This document shows, piece after piece, positions 1 to 10,926 of a stretch of DNA of 64,000 nucleotides. Both the position numbers and the translations under genes were made by a program. This stretch comes from Gyrodactylus bullatarudis (lineage: Eukaryota > Platyhelminthes > Monogenea > Gyrodactylidea > Gyrodactylidae). Location of the stretch: the NCBI GenBank assembly GCA_012064415.1, contig SSNU01000060.1, positions 544,824 through 608,823 on the forward strand, read 5' to 3'. The notes under the pieces are model-generated. The model had not been told where the DNA came from. It searched no databases and was given only the letters and a program-made list of their open reading frames with translations. Position 1 is the first letter of the stretch, and the number at the start of each line of letters is the position of its first letter.

Positions 1-3000
1 CTTGCTATTCGGAAGCTAGACAAGGCATGTGAAAGTTTATTAAACAACAACAAAACTAAAAATCTATTCAAAGACATTGAATCTATTGGAATAAATCTTT
101 TACCATTAGATGGAGATGTCTTCTCAATGGAAAATTTGAATACTTTCAGTGATTTTGCACTTTATGAAAAGTTGGAATCGTTTTATGACTTTGCTAAAGG
201 CCTCATGACACTACAAAAAGTTTATGGACTTTTTCCTAGTATTCTATCGATTGGGGAAAACTCTCATAATATTTCAAAATATTTGATGAATTTACACAAT
301 GATTACAAGACATCTAAGGATAATCCAGTTGATTTAAATTCAATACCACGACAATTTGATCAATTAATAATATTTGAACGAACTTTGGACCCAATCTCTC
401 CACTCTTGTATCAATTAACTTATGAAGGTTTAATTCAAGAAAGATATGGTTTCTATTGTGGAAACGTTCAAATCCCAATTCTACCCTCCGAATTCACCAA
501 CAAGGATAAAAAGATTGCACTCAATTCATCGGATCCTTTTTATGTGTCAATTAGAGATATGAACTTTTCAAAAATTGGTGCTTTTCTTAATAGGAAAAGT
601 CGTGAGTTAAAGAGTCAAGTTGACATGACCCGAGAAGCCAAAGGTTTATCTGAACTCAAGAAAATTGTCAACTATGTTCCTGAGATTCGTCGGAACCGAC
701 AATCTTTGGAAATTCGTAAGCTCCTTCTCATTGATCTTTAAGATACTTTAATTGCAACTGATTTGCAAAACTACACTAGCTCCGAAACCTATTTATCCAC
801 CCTCTATCATCAACAAAGTAAGATTTTCTTCTCTCCAACATTATTTCTTTATTCTATAGGCCTAGTCTCTGGAGCTGATGGAGAGAAATTGAGCTCCATT
901 ATTGAAGAAATGATTCTACTCCAAAAGCCCATCTCTGAGTCACTGCGTTTAATGTGCATTCAGTCCTTATGTAATGGAGGAATTAAAAGAGCAACCCTTG
1001 ATTATTACAAGAAGCTCATAATTGATGTAATTTATCATTAATAATAATCCACTTAGTCTTATGGCTTCAATCATGTCACGACAATCATGAATTTGGAAAA
1101 AGCTGGTCTCTTATGCTCGCCAATAGTTAGCAAAAATCGTAAAGATGTTAATACTCTGAATAGTTTTCAGGGTAAATTCTCTCTATTTAAGTTTATTTTT
1201 AATATTTAGCTGATATTTGTACCAGGGTTGGTTCACGTATAAGCGGTATTAGTTATGCATATGCTACGAGTTTAAGGCGCAACTTTCGACTAATCTATGA
1301 GACAGTTGAAGACGAAGAGGAAGTATCCAACAATCTCGAAGCAAACTTGGCCGATCCTTTTGTCACATATATTCCCCTTTCAATAAGAATTTTACAAATT
1401 CTCCTCGACATTGGTTGGAATCAAAACAGGTTCTTCAATCCTCAAGAGACCCTGACGAATACACTGAATGTAGGAAGAAAATTGGTCTCACAACTCAAAT
1501 CTTCAGATGATAGAAATAATCTTCTTGTCGGCTCTCCTTCATCAGCCAGCAATAGTCAGAGTGATTGTAATCCCCTCAATCAAACGATTGTCCATAGTTC
1601 CAATACTAAAGAGGAAATTCGCAATCCTATTCTTAATCTCTTGCCAGAGGGCGAAAATTCAATCAAACAGCACTATCAAGTTAGTTCTTCTCAAGATTAT
1701 AATCCAACTTGATTAATTCGTTTATGGCCTACTTCAACTTGCCTCTAGATCAACAAGACGTTATTAGACTTACTTGTAAGGGTAGCTATTGAATTATTTA
1801 AAACAGAGGAGACCATATTTCTTATCAGAGATTGCTACTTAATCATATTTCTGTTAGTCAAGTACCTTCTTTAGCAGATGATACGTTCTTAATAAAATTC
1901 ATCTATTGGATAAAAACTCATTCAAAAGTGAATGAAATTTCCCTATTCATACAAATACAAGAATACAAATTGATAGTAAACTTAATTGATATAAAGAATT
2001 GACTATTTTTATGAAAAACTCAATATTTTTCTCCAGTTTGTCTGGAAAAATTGAATCTTGTCAAAATTAAGCCATTTACAAGATTCGAAATTTTTATTTT
2101 TTCAACTGAGCCAAAAATTTTTATCGATTGCGAAGATTTAAAAAAAGTTCTGATTTTCAACTACAGTACGAACTGTGCACTTTATGTCATCCTTTTCTCT
2201 CTTCCCCTTTTTATTCAAATAATAATATAACCTCTGTACTTATAAGTAAGCACACCTCAATTATTGGAACTTGAAAAATAAAATAGATAACAAATTATAC
2301 AGTTGTATTCAGAATTTTTTTTCTCTTTCCAACCATCTAATATATCATATTATCTCAAACTATTTAACCAGAAATATTAGCATTTAAAATCTAATAAATT
2401 TATAACTTTCAGCGAAAAAACATTTCTCGAAAATTCGTTTTTTCCTCTACAAAAAGGGCTTGTTCTAGTCACAAAACAAACAATGAGTCATAGAGCATTT
2501 ATATATTCAAAATTTTTGGTTTATCACTCCAAATTTTGCTGGTTTTAAAACAATTCAAAATTGTGCCGTCAGAAACGTCCATGAATGCTATTTGAACCAT
2601 CATGTAAGCTTCAGATACATCTGGCAAATTTTGTCGACGTCCTAGCTCTTTCAGGAAATTAGATTTAAAACTCCAAATTATTCCCTGGTCTAAAGGTTGA
2701 CAAACTGATGTGCAATTTGGTGGCAAAAATAACAGCTTCACATTGTCAGGAGGCGTTGGAACCTTATGGAAAGCCACATTGTCTGCGAGTAGCAGTATAT
2801 TTCTGCCAGCGAAGGCTTCACCAAAGCTTATCAACCATTCCTGAAAAAGTTCACTATTGTTTCATGCACTTTTGTTTCCTCAATAATGTGGAGGTACATT
2901 ATTGTGGAAACATCTTGGCTTTTTTGAATGCCCTTCAAAAATTATCTAGAGAGCGAATGACACAAAAAAATTTGAAAATTGCGAGTTTCTCGTGTTCTTT

Positions 3001-4298
3001 ACTCTAAATCTTGGAAATCAATAAAAAATTTGAGTTCAATAGTTGAAAAAGTGGGGCATTTTTTGGCCAAATTCAATTTTCCGAATTTTTTCTATTCCAA
3101 AAAAAATTCATGGGATCATCATGGAATTCTAAAAGAACACATTTTTTCCTCACATTTTTCGGAGAAAAATATTTATTTTTGTTTAGAAAATAGTCAATTC
3201 CCATCTTCATGTCAACTAGATTTAGATTATTTTTACGAATTTTCCTATCACTGAAAAAGACATGTGAGAACATCACTGACAAAAAGTTTGGATAGCTGAT
3301 GGCCCAATTTTTTATAAATTTTGTCTTGAATTGAACTTAACATTCTTTGAGCTTTAAGCTAAACGATTTTATTGAATAAAATAAAAATGGTAATTTGGCG
3401 TCGAACTGAAATTTGTAATATGACCATATTTTTCTTTAAATTAATTTCTTCTCAGAATTTTTTTCTTCAAACTGTAAAAAAAGGCAACATGATCTGGATT
3501 TTATTTAAATCATTCTTGGAATTCTTAATGAAAAAATTGAGATTTTGGTAAAAATCATAGATTCCCAACTTTATTCCGATTAACTTCATATATTGAAAAT
3601 GAATTTTGGAATAGAAAAAAATTATTGGAATTTCAGTAGCAATGAGTTGAAAAGCATAATTTGGGAAATATTAGGTTGCGTCAAAAGAAATGAGATTTTT
3701 GTGATGAAAAATTATATTTAAAAATCTACATGATAATAACATAAATTCTTATTCGAAATATTGTCCATTTGAATTAATGCATTTTTGCCAGCGAATAGGA
3801 AGTTAATCTATCCCATCAGCATAGAAATCTTGACTTTTTTGAATCAAAAAAGGTAATAATAAAGCCATTTTCGACTTCTTCTTTATTAAGGAACTTCTTT
3901 TTCCCCTTATATTTTAAAAATTTTAATGGAACTCATATGATGCTGTAGTTTTTTGAATTCAAACATCAAATCTCTCGCATCATATTCTTATTCCTTATAA
4001 ATTATGACTATGATTACACAGCTAGAAATACCCTCACTGACAAAACAATACAAATTGATAAAACTCAATTTTTCAGCTTCCAAATATTTCGTCATATAAC
4101 GAGAATGCAAACAATTCTCGAGAAAGCAAGTTGATATTAGTTGCCTTTCTGGGTGGTGTTACCCATGGCGAAATTGCCTGCCTGAGGAATCTAGCAAGCT
4201 ACTCTGAAGGTCGTGTAGAGTTTGCTGTGGCCACCACTGGTATTGTCGATCATTTAACAATTCTCGATAATCTTTCTGATCCTATTAAAATTAATTAA
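1..4298 (+). CDS. VPS33B: VPS33B-like Sec1/Munc18 family protein, 5' end outside window
   Basis: This is a Sec1/Munc18-family protein of the VPS33 type, which works with tethering and SNARE complexes in late endosomal traffic. Manual exons are <1-715, 743-817, 860-1026, 1057-1171, 1210-1679 and 4077-4298, giving about 587 residues in the window; the N-terminus lies off the left edge. Introns are 27, 42, 30, 38 and 2397 nt, all GT...AG. Removing the first three joins in-frame blocks that otherwise contain stop codons and restores contiguous similarity to VPS33B. Recognisable pieces include a LPLDGDV/SMEN block, LRLMCIQSLCNGG, YGFNH followed by NLEKAGLL, and a C-terminal FLGGVTHGEIACLRNL segment. 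These fit VPS33B better than VPS33A from memory. The last intron contains a Tigger-like transposase relic. The gene looks intact. Confidence 0.88.
2499..2850 (-). mobile_element. Tigger/pogo-like DDE transposase fragment in VPS33B intron 5
   Basis: The minus strand encodes about 115 residues typical of the DDE catalytic core of Tigger/pogo/jerky transposases. It has a WLISFGEAF lead-in, LLLADN around the second catalytic aspartate, then LLFLPPNCTS and QPLDQGII. The in-frame similarity begins slightly upstream of the first methionine, at about 2850. The N-terminal DNA-binding domains, the first catalytic aspartate and the C-terminus are missing, so this is a dead fragment. It lies antisense inside the only large intron of VPS33B. 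Terminal repeats were not identified. Confidence 0.75.
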
Positions 4299-5382
4299 AA
4301 AGTTTCATTTTTTTATGTATTCTGTACAAATTCAACTGTGATTTTTATTCAATTGTACTCAAAAATTTAATAATACAATTCTATGACAATTTTGTTGTTC
4401 AACTTTGAATCCAATTACTCAGTTAAGCTAATTTCGAAACATGGGCAAATATGACTCTCTTGAATTTTTTTCACAAATGTGATTTTGTGGGGATGTGAAT
4501 ATTGGACCGTTTTCGGTTTTTGCTGCCCGAACTCGAGTTCAAGTTTTAGTCTGATGATGATTTGTCGGTGGTTGTGAGGTCATTTTTGAGACTTTCTCTA
4601 TCTTGAAAGCTAAAATCTTTTAAGCACATTAACGAGGGTAACTCTTCATTGACCAAGAATTTTTTGGATATGTTGCTTGCTAAGTCTCGGGTCTGCAGAG
4701 TATCTGTTTGTAAAACTCTCAATTCCAGCTTAGTGGTTTGTATGTGCTCTTGTATAGAGAAACCTTTATTACTAAAGTTTAGGTGCTCTTTGATTCTTGC
4801 TGATATACGCCTTATTGTAATACTAATTATAATTATTATTTTTCTATTTTTCATAAATTTAATTTCTACTATTTTAAAAAATATTTAACAAGAATAATTT
4901 TTTACTCATAAGTAGATTTGAGAAATAAAAAAATGTCGATAAACAATTCGGTGGTTAACTTAACCAGGTTAAATGGGTGCGTTGTGTTTTAATATTTACA
5001 ACTTATTCATCCCAATTAGAAGCTTTATTTCTTGAGAAATTTATTGCTTGTGTGCAGATTGACACGAAAGAAAAGTCTTTCTATAAACCTCTAACTGGAG
5101 TTACATTTTTATTTAGAATTGTAATAAGAAATCATAGTAAAAGATGATTGGTTAACGTTTCATTCAACAAGTCGCAAAATTGAACCTTGTCCTGATGGTT
5201 TCGCGTGCTACTGTACTTGTGTTGATTCAACACATTTGCATGTCTGATTTAATGCTTAAATTGAAGTTAAATTAAATGGTCTTTAAATGAAGTCAATTTT
5301 ACAATTTTTAAATATATTTTTTACAGAAAAACTTTGATATTAAAGATTTTCAAATATAAAAAGGTTAAAAAATCCATCAAGA
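4299..5382. other. Intergenic DNA between VPS33B and TFB1M 3' ends
   Basis: VPS33B and TFB1M converge here. Short open frames on both strands (4546-4888) overlap each other and show no recognisable domain. I see no RNA gene and no convincing repeat boundary. Confidence 0.5.
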
Positions 5383-6477
5383 TTATTGTTTCAAGTAATA
5401 ATTCAGTAGGGAATCACCCAAAATTTCCTTTTGAATTTTATGCCTATCATTCCAACTGTTCAAGTTTGATTTATCGAGATGTTGGTGCTCGAAAAGACCA
5501 GGATTTGTGGAGCATAATCGATAATAAACGGTGACAAGATTACGAAATTCTTCTAAATCTAACTGGACAGCTTTCTTCAATGGATTAACACCCGAGTCTT
5601 GAAAAAATTTCAACAACATCTTTGGTTCGTTTATGGGAAATAATGATTGGAGATTTTTCAAGAGAATTTTGCCTCGAAATTGAAAAGAGTGTTTAACCAA
5701 CTTTTCCAAGTAGAGGAAATTATTACCAGGAATGATGGGAACATGTTTGGGGACAATTCTGACAACTCCGACGTCAACTTTGGCTTTTGGAGAGAAAGAT
5801 GAACCAGATATTGTTCTTAAATAATCAATATTGCAATACATCTGTAATAATATTGATAATCTAGATCTATTTTCATCCCAGACTTGAGCTTTGAGACGTT
5901 CTGCTACTTCTTTCTGGAAAGTTAATACCATGGGGACTGGTCCGTGTGACCAGAGACCTCGTTTTTCAGCAATATCATGGATCCATCTGACAATTAGCGG
6001 GGTTGAGATGTTAAAAGGAAGATTCCCTATTACCTTAGCAGGATAATCTTCAAAGAAATCATCACTTTGAACTGAAAAATTTTGAATCTCTTTTTGGGTT
6101 TCATCATCAAAAATATTATTCAATGGTAATTTTAAAATATCAGCTCTGTAGATTTCCATTTTACAATTTCTTCCTAAAGCTACTAACTGTAGATCGCTTA
6201 AAATTGGCATGAAACGGCGATCAATCTCAACTGCAACAAGTTTCTTTGGTGGTCCATTGAGAATGATTTGTCTGGTTAAACAACCTGGTCCTGACCCAAC
6301 CTCTATTATTAGTTTTTCTTTCAAGTTTCCCAGCTGATTGACAATCGCTGACACAGTTTTAGGCTGGAGAAGAAAATTCTGTGAAAGTTGTTTCTCTGCC
6401 TTTAGTCCATATACTCTAAGAAGATCTTTAACAGTCGGGAGGAAAGGTACGCGTAAGTTTAGACTCATTAGTACCAA
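5383..6477 (-). CDS. TFB1M: Mitochondrial 12S rRNA dimethyladenosine transferase 1
   Basis: A single-exon gene of 364 residues in the KsgA/Dim1 family, which dimethylates two adjacent adenines in the 3' stem-loop of the small mitochondrial rRNA and is needed for ribosome assembly. It opens with an LPTVKDLLRVYGLKAEKQL stretch followed by QNFLLQPK, the usual N-terminal signature. SAM-binding motif I is VGSGPG at about residues 61-66, the acidic loop EIDR follows about 25 residues later, and the catalytic NLPF motif (GNLPFNIS) lies near residue 152. Length matches the human enzyme (about 346). It lies head to head with the Raw-like gene across 221 bp. Having no introns contrasts with its neighbours. 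Confidence 0.92.
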   Translation of the reverse strand: MVLMSLNLRVPFLPTVKDLLRVYGLKAEKQLSQNFLLQPKTVSAIVNQLGNLKEKLIIEVGSGPGCLTRQIILNGPPKKLVAVEIDRRFMPILSDLQLVALGRNCKMEIYRADILKLPLNNIFDDETQKEIQNFSVQSDDFFEDYPAKVIGNLPFNISTPLIVRWIHDIAEKRGLWSHGPVPMVLTFQKEVAERLKAQVWDENRSRLSILLQMYCNIDYLRTISGSSFSPKAKVDVGVVRIVPKHVPIIPGNNFLYLEKLVKHSFQFRGKILLKNLQSLFPINEPKMLLKFFQDSGVNPLKKAVQLDLEEFRNLVTVYYRLCSTNPGLFEHQHLDKSNLNSWNDRHKIQKEILGDSLLNYYLKQ

Positions 6478-6698
6478 ATTAAGATAGAGTATAGATTATC
6501 GAATATATCAGTATATATTGAAAAAACTCAAATTGATCATCAATTATTTTCAAAATATTTCTTTATTAAAACAAAATCTTTTAATTATTGGATACTAAAA
6601 AATTGAAAAATTCAAATTGAAATTCACTATTAGTGATCCAACTCGGATCATCCTAGACTTGTAATTACAATTTATAACAAGTTATAATTAAAGTTCTT
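6478..6698. promoter_or_regulatory. Candidate bidirectional promoter, TFB1M / Raw-like gene
   Basis: This 221-bp gap separates the start codons of two divergent genes, so it must hold both 5' UTRs and core promoters unless a distant 5' exon exists. It is strongly AT-rich and shows no clear TATA consensus. The assignment rests on gene geometry only. Confidence 0.5.
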
Positions 6699-8490
6699 AT
6701 GTGCGATAATTATGACAGTAATAATCTTTCATTTGATTTCTTAGCATTTCTTGGTGGAGCTTGCAATCCTACAACGTGGAGAACTGATGCCATAAGAACT
6801 CTCGAAGAAAACAAAATAACTTATTATAATCCAGTAAATTACTTTAGTTCATCTTTTTTCAGCAAAAGCCAGACTGGAGTCCTGAACTTGTGGAATATGA
6901 AAGGAAAGCCAAAGAAAATTCTACCTTTCTTTTATTTGTTTTCCAACCTTCAATCACAACTGGTGTTTCAAGTCTAATCGAAGTTTCTTATCTCTCTGGT
7001 TTCAAGAATAATTTAGTTTTAGTTATGCCTAATTGGACCAAAGAGTGCAATTTAAACAAGTACGATTTCAAGTTAAATTTTTCTAGAAAGCTCAACTTGG
7101 AACAAGCGTATAAAATTGTCCGAGATATAGCAGTGAGCTCTTCAACAAAAATTTTTGAAACCATTGATCAAGCCCTTGGTTTTCTCAGTTCAAGTATTAA
7201 AGAGGTTTGTTCATTTAAATTATATCTACCATTTTTAGAATAGTCCTGTTGATTTTGAAACAGAGTTTACGGATAAAAAAGAACCAGAATCTTCAACGAA
7301 TGATGACGTCACCTGTAATCATGTCCGAAGCTCAATCAAGTTAGTTTTCTCAAAATCAAAAAAAGCCTTGAATTTATAAGTTACATATTTGTTAAATAGC
7401 TCATTTCTTGACCTTGTTGAAGATCAAATCAACAAAATTGATGCCAAGCATCACAAGAAATCAAAGACACTCGACCAGGAACTAGCGCTCACCTTCAAAA
7501 GAGTGCGTTTATCATGTCTGTTTCAAAAATGTTACCCTTTTTATCGAATATAATTTTGAAGTTAATCTAATAATAGTTGAATACATAATAATCATCTAAA
7601 TGGTGTTAGATTTATTTTAATGCAGGAATCTCGTAACTTTTCTGTATGTTTAATTTCTATAAACAAATTAAATTTTTTTTATTAAATTTCATTACTATTA
7701 AATATAAATTTGGAACAAGATTGATTCAGTTGATTGATTTTTTTTGAACACACCTCATACCAAAAGAGTGTTAATTGTTTCATTTATTTATTTTTATTTT
7801 CAGTGTCATTCATTAGATTTTGAATCGAGCACTCTATTCTTCCAGGCCAAGAATGGTCTCCATGATTCCTTCCATTTAACATTTAATCTTCCATCTGTCG
7901 ATTCCATTCAGAATGAACTCAAAAGACTAAGTATTAGTGGTAAAACATATGATGAGAAACGAAGTGAACTCATTGTCTCCTTTCTATACAAGTCAAAGGA
8001 TATTATGCTAATGAATCCGTATCAGCCGAATATATCGATACGGCGATCAAAGTCTGTAGAAAATTTGGATGAGCCTCCAAAAACAAGCTGCTTTACCAGT
8101 GTTAAAAGAAGTTTTTCCCATTGCATCGAAAGGGATGATGACTCCAAAGTTCTGGGCAAAAAATCAAAGGGTGTTGCAACTAAAAGACCAAAAAATCTAG
8201 ATATTCCCAAAACAGAACCAAAACGATTGAAATGTGGTAAGAAATAATCATGATTACAATAATATTTCTACTCTATCTATAAATAGAAGTATTTTTAAAT
8301 TCTAGTTACTATTTATATCCACCAATCAGAATAAACTCCTTCCAACTAAGCGTATTCCTAATAAGAAAAATGATTTATTTTTTAATATTTTTCCATTATT
8401 TATAAATTTTCTTTTCTATGTCAAATAGTATTGGAGGCTCAAGGTATCAATTTCAGTTTTGATGTGATTAAACCCGATCTAACTGATTAA
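6699..8490 (+). CDS. Raw-like protein with nucleoside 2-deoxyribosyltransferase-like domain
   Basis: Manual exons are 6699-6833, 6863-7204, 7239-7339, 7400-7502, 7804-8236 and 8429-8490 (391 residues). Introns are 29, 34, 60, 301 and 192 nt, all GT...AG. The N-terminal domain opens with FLGGACNPTTWRTDAI. After the 29-nt intron it continues NPQKPDWSPELVEYERKA, then a hydrophobic strand, SSLIEVSYLSG and LVLVMP. This is the pattern of the nucleoside deoxyribosyltransferase-like fold known from arthropod Raw proteins; a catalytic role is unproven. An acidic/helical middle part follows, then a Lys/Arg-rich tail (residues about 310-370) that may be nuclear. The terminal 62-nt exon rests only on phase and splice signals. 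Without it, translation would stop at 8247. Confidence 0.7.
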
Positions 8491-8819
8491 TTTGCCTCTA
8501 TTTTATCTTGAATTGAAATGTTTTTAAATTAAAAAAATAACCCCAAAGAAAATAAGTAAACACCTTTTTGTAGATTATAACATTGTCTTACATGGAAATA
8601 TTTTTTCAACTTTTTCTTCAAATAGCTCAAAAACTAGAAGACCTAAAGAAGAAATTCCTCCTACATTTTGGTTGAGAATTTAATCGTGTCATTTCTATTT
8701 CGTTCATTTTCTTCTGTAAAGAAAGGCAAAGTCTTCCAAGTCGGGTTTTCAGATTTTACCGAAAACTTAATTTCATTATAATCTTTTAAAATGGACATGT
8801 ATTTGAAATCAGCTAAAAG

Positions 8820-9010
8820 CTCTCTGATTTGTGAGACTCTGTAATGAATCATTATTAATAATCATAATTTTGAACCAAGCAGTTCTTCAGGGAGCTGTTC
8901 GGCATAGATTGACTATAACGTTGTTCGCTTGCCACCTGACTATGTTGTCTTCTGGCTTGTATTGGTCTACCTGTAGAAAAAGAAAAGGGAGAGAAAAGTG
9001 TAGTATTTCT
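8820..9010 (+). repeat. Dispersed repeat P, copy 1
   Basis: A conserved core around 8870-8920, containing GTTCGGCATAGATTGACTAT, recurs at 13122-13175 on the plus strand and inverted at about 46815-46870. The three copies read in similar frames (NQAVLQGAVRHRLTI and variants), so the unit may come from a coding mobile element, but I cannot name it. Confidence 0.5.
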
Positions 9011-9139
9011 TAATTAAGAATAAGGATTATAAAAATTATAGTGATTGTTACAGTAATCAGAATTATTAGTGTAATAACTCTGATAATATTATTCATCACT
9101 TGAAGGAAAAGAATAAAAAACATTTAGATTACCCTGATA

Positions 9140-9222
9140 AAAATAGTTTGGACTCACATAATATTTCACCAGAAGAAGAATACGACATGGATTCGTAATA
9201 TTATGTGAGTCCAAACTATTTT
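9140..9222. repeat. Short palindromic element, 26-bp perfect arms
   Basis: Arms at 9140-9165 and 9197-9222 are exact reverse complements around a 31-nt spacer. It is probably a solo terminal-repeat remnant or miniature element. No ORF is inside. Confidence 0.75.
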
Positions 9223-10450
9223 AATCATTGACATGTGTAAAAATACCTGACGTTTATGAATCTGGTCTAAAATGGTGAAAAACTCGGCAATTTTTATATT
9301 CAATTTTTTTAAGACCTGAATGATTTTTTTACTGCTACTGTATTTGATCCAAATGACCTAGAATTCAAATATTTCTCAAAATCTACAGGCTGAAAAATTT
9401 TCAGAATTTTTTTATTATTATTTCAATAAACATAAAGTTTTAGATAGGTTTATTTCAATCAAAAAAATTGTCAATTGATTTCAAATCAATATTCGGAGAA
9501 ATAAAAAACATAATGACGTTCTTTATTCCTATCGGTTGCAAGTTGATTACTAATCATGATCATAGAATTTTTTTACAATCATATATTCTATAGATGAGAA
9601 TTTTTTCATTTATAGCTATTTTTATTTGTACTAGAAAATATCGATTGACTTGCAAAATACCAGTATCGTATATCATTAATTATAATTATGATTAAAAAAT
9701 TTTTTCATGTTTTAACGGAATTTTCTATTTAAATTTTGAAATACATGTAAACCCTAGAGATGGATTTGGAAAATTAAACCCATTCCTCTCGTATAGTAAG
9801 GGCTATTTTTCAAACTATCTGATTGGTCAAAAGTTATTTTGAATCGTGAAATTCTCTTTGTAGTCCTCTCATATCGATTTTATCACAAACAAAGTTGAAT
9901 GCTGGACTTAATTAAGATATTTTGGTGCTCAAAATTAATTTTTATAATAAATATCAAAATGATAAAATTTTTATTTAATTCTAAAGATAATGTGACCCAC
10001 TTTTACAAATTAATTAACCAAAAAAATCTGGAAGAAAATATGTTTTAACATTACTAAACATGAACTTCATTAACGTATGCTTGAACATTCACACACCCTT
10101 CGTCACTTAAGTTAAATTGGTCAAACTGCTAGAACATAAAATCAGTATTCTAAGGAATGATAATAAATCACATGTTTTCCAACATTTTCTCAACTATAGT
10201 GGACACAAAATCAATTTTGAAGAAGTTAAAATTCCTAGTATTCGAGAAAACTTAAGAATGAGGTTAATTCATGAGGCTCTTGAAATTGGCAATAATTACA
10301 CAGTAGGACACTATGTGCAATAGGATCTTGATCCGAACATTTACTGGATCGAAATTTTGTGCTGATTTCAGATCTGCAATTATATTTTCTAAATTGTGTT
10401 TGGTTTTTGAGATAAATTGAAAAAATCGTATTTGAGAAATTAAAATTAAA
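9223..10450. other. AT-rich intergenic DNA without supported gene
   Basis: I see no splice-compatible coding run with recognisable motifs on either strand. A short frame at 10117-10323 has no family likeness. Confidence 0.4.
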
Positions 10451-10459
10451 AAATAATTT

Positions 10460-10830
10460 CAAAAAATTAAATTTTTCACTAACATACAATCCTGAATAGT
10501 GCTAGAGTATGTCGATAGGAAGAAATCTCCCTATTAGTCAACTATCAGTCTTATCTAGAACTGCCGAGGGGATGCTAGCCTCTAATGAGAATTCTGCTTA
10601 TATTTCTGATACAGTAGCTCTAGTTGAACCTAGAGTTGAAACGGTTGAGTGCTTGCCCAGCGGGCATAAGACTGTGGTTCGATTCTCGGAGCTGGCGTAC
10701 TGACGATCCCTAATGAGGGTGAAACTTTAGTATATAAGTTCTCGCTTGGTCTTTGAATGTGTGAAATTTATTGTAAGTTTCATTGAGTTAGTCATTTGAG
10801 GTTCAACTAGAGCTACTGTATCAGGAATCG
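10460..10830 (+). repeat. tRNA-derived SINE-like element flanked by 24-bp inverted repeats
   Basis: The segment holds a pol III A-box-like stretch (GGTTGAGTGCTTGCC, about 10640) and about 40 bp on a B-box-like stretch (GGTTCGATTCT, about 10677), spaced as in a tRNA gene. A conserved body follows, with GATCCCTAATGAGGGTGAAA and GTGAAATTTATTGTAAGTTT. Related copies lie near 46955-47365 and 63500-63675. The body is enclosed by perfect 24-bp inverted repeats, 10608-10631 and 10799-10822. I infer a tRNA-derived SINE or a composite containing one. Confidence 0.55.
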
Positions 10831-10926
10831 AATTTTTATTATGGACCCCAGTACAGGGCGAGGGTTAAAATAAAAAATTCAATCAACTAATTAGGCATCA
10901 TTAGAACCAAAATCCCATACACAGAA

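Noticed and set aside
739..763. Premature stop suggesting VPS33B is a pseudogene
   Set aside because: The stop lies in a 27-nt GTAAG...AG segment. Removing it restores the frame and the conserved sequence on both sides, so a small intron explains it better.
1507..1716. Second open frame overlapping VPS33B exon 5
   Set aside because: It is a shadow of the exon 5 frame with no domain of its own.
5334..5534. Plus-strand open frame at the TFB1M 3' end
   Set aside because: It is antisense to the TFB1M C-terminus and has no independent support.
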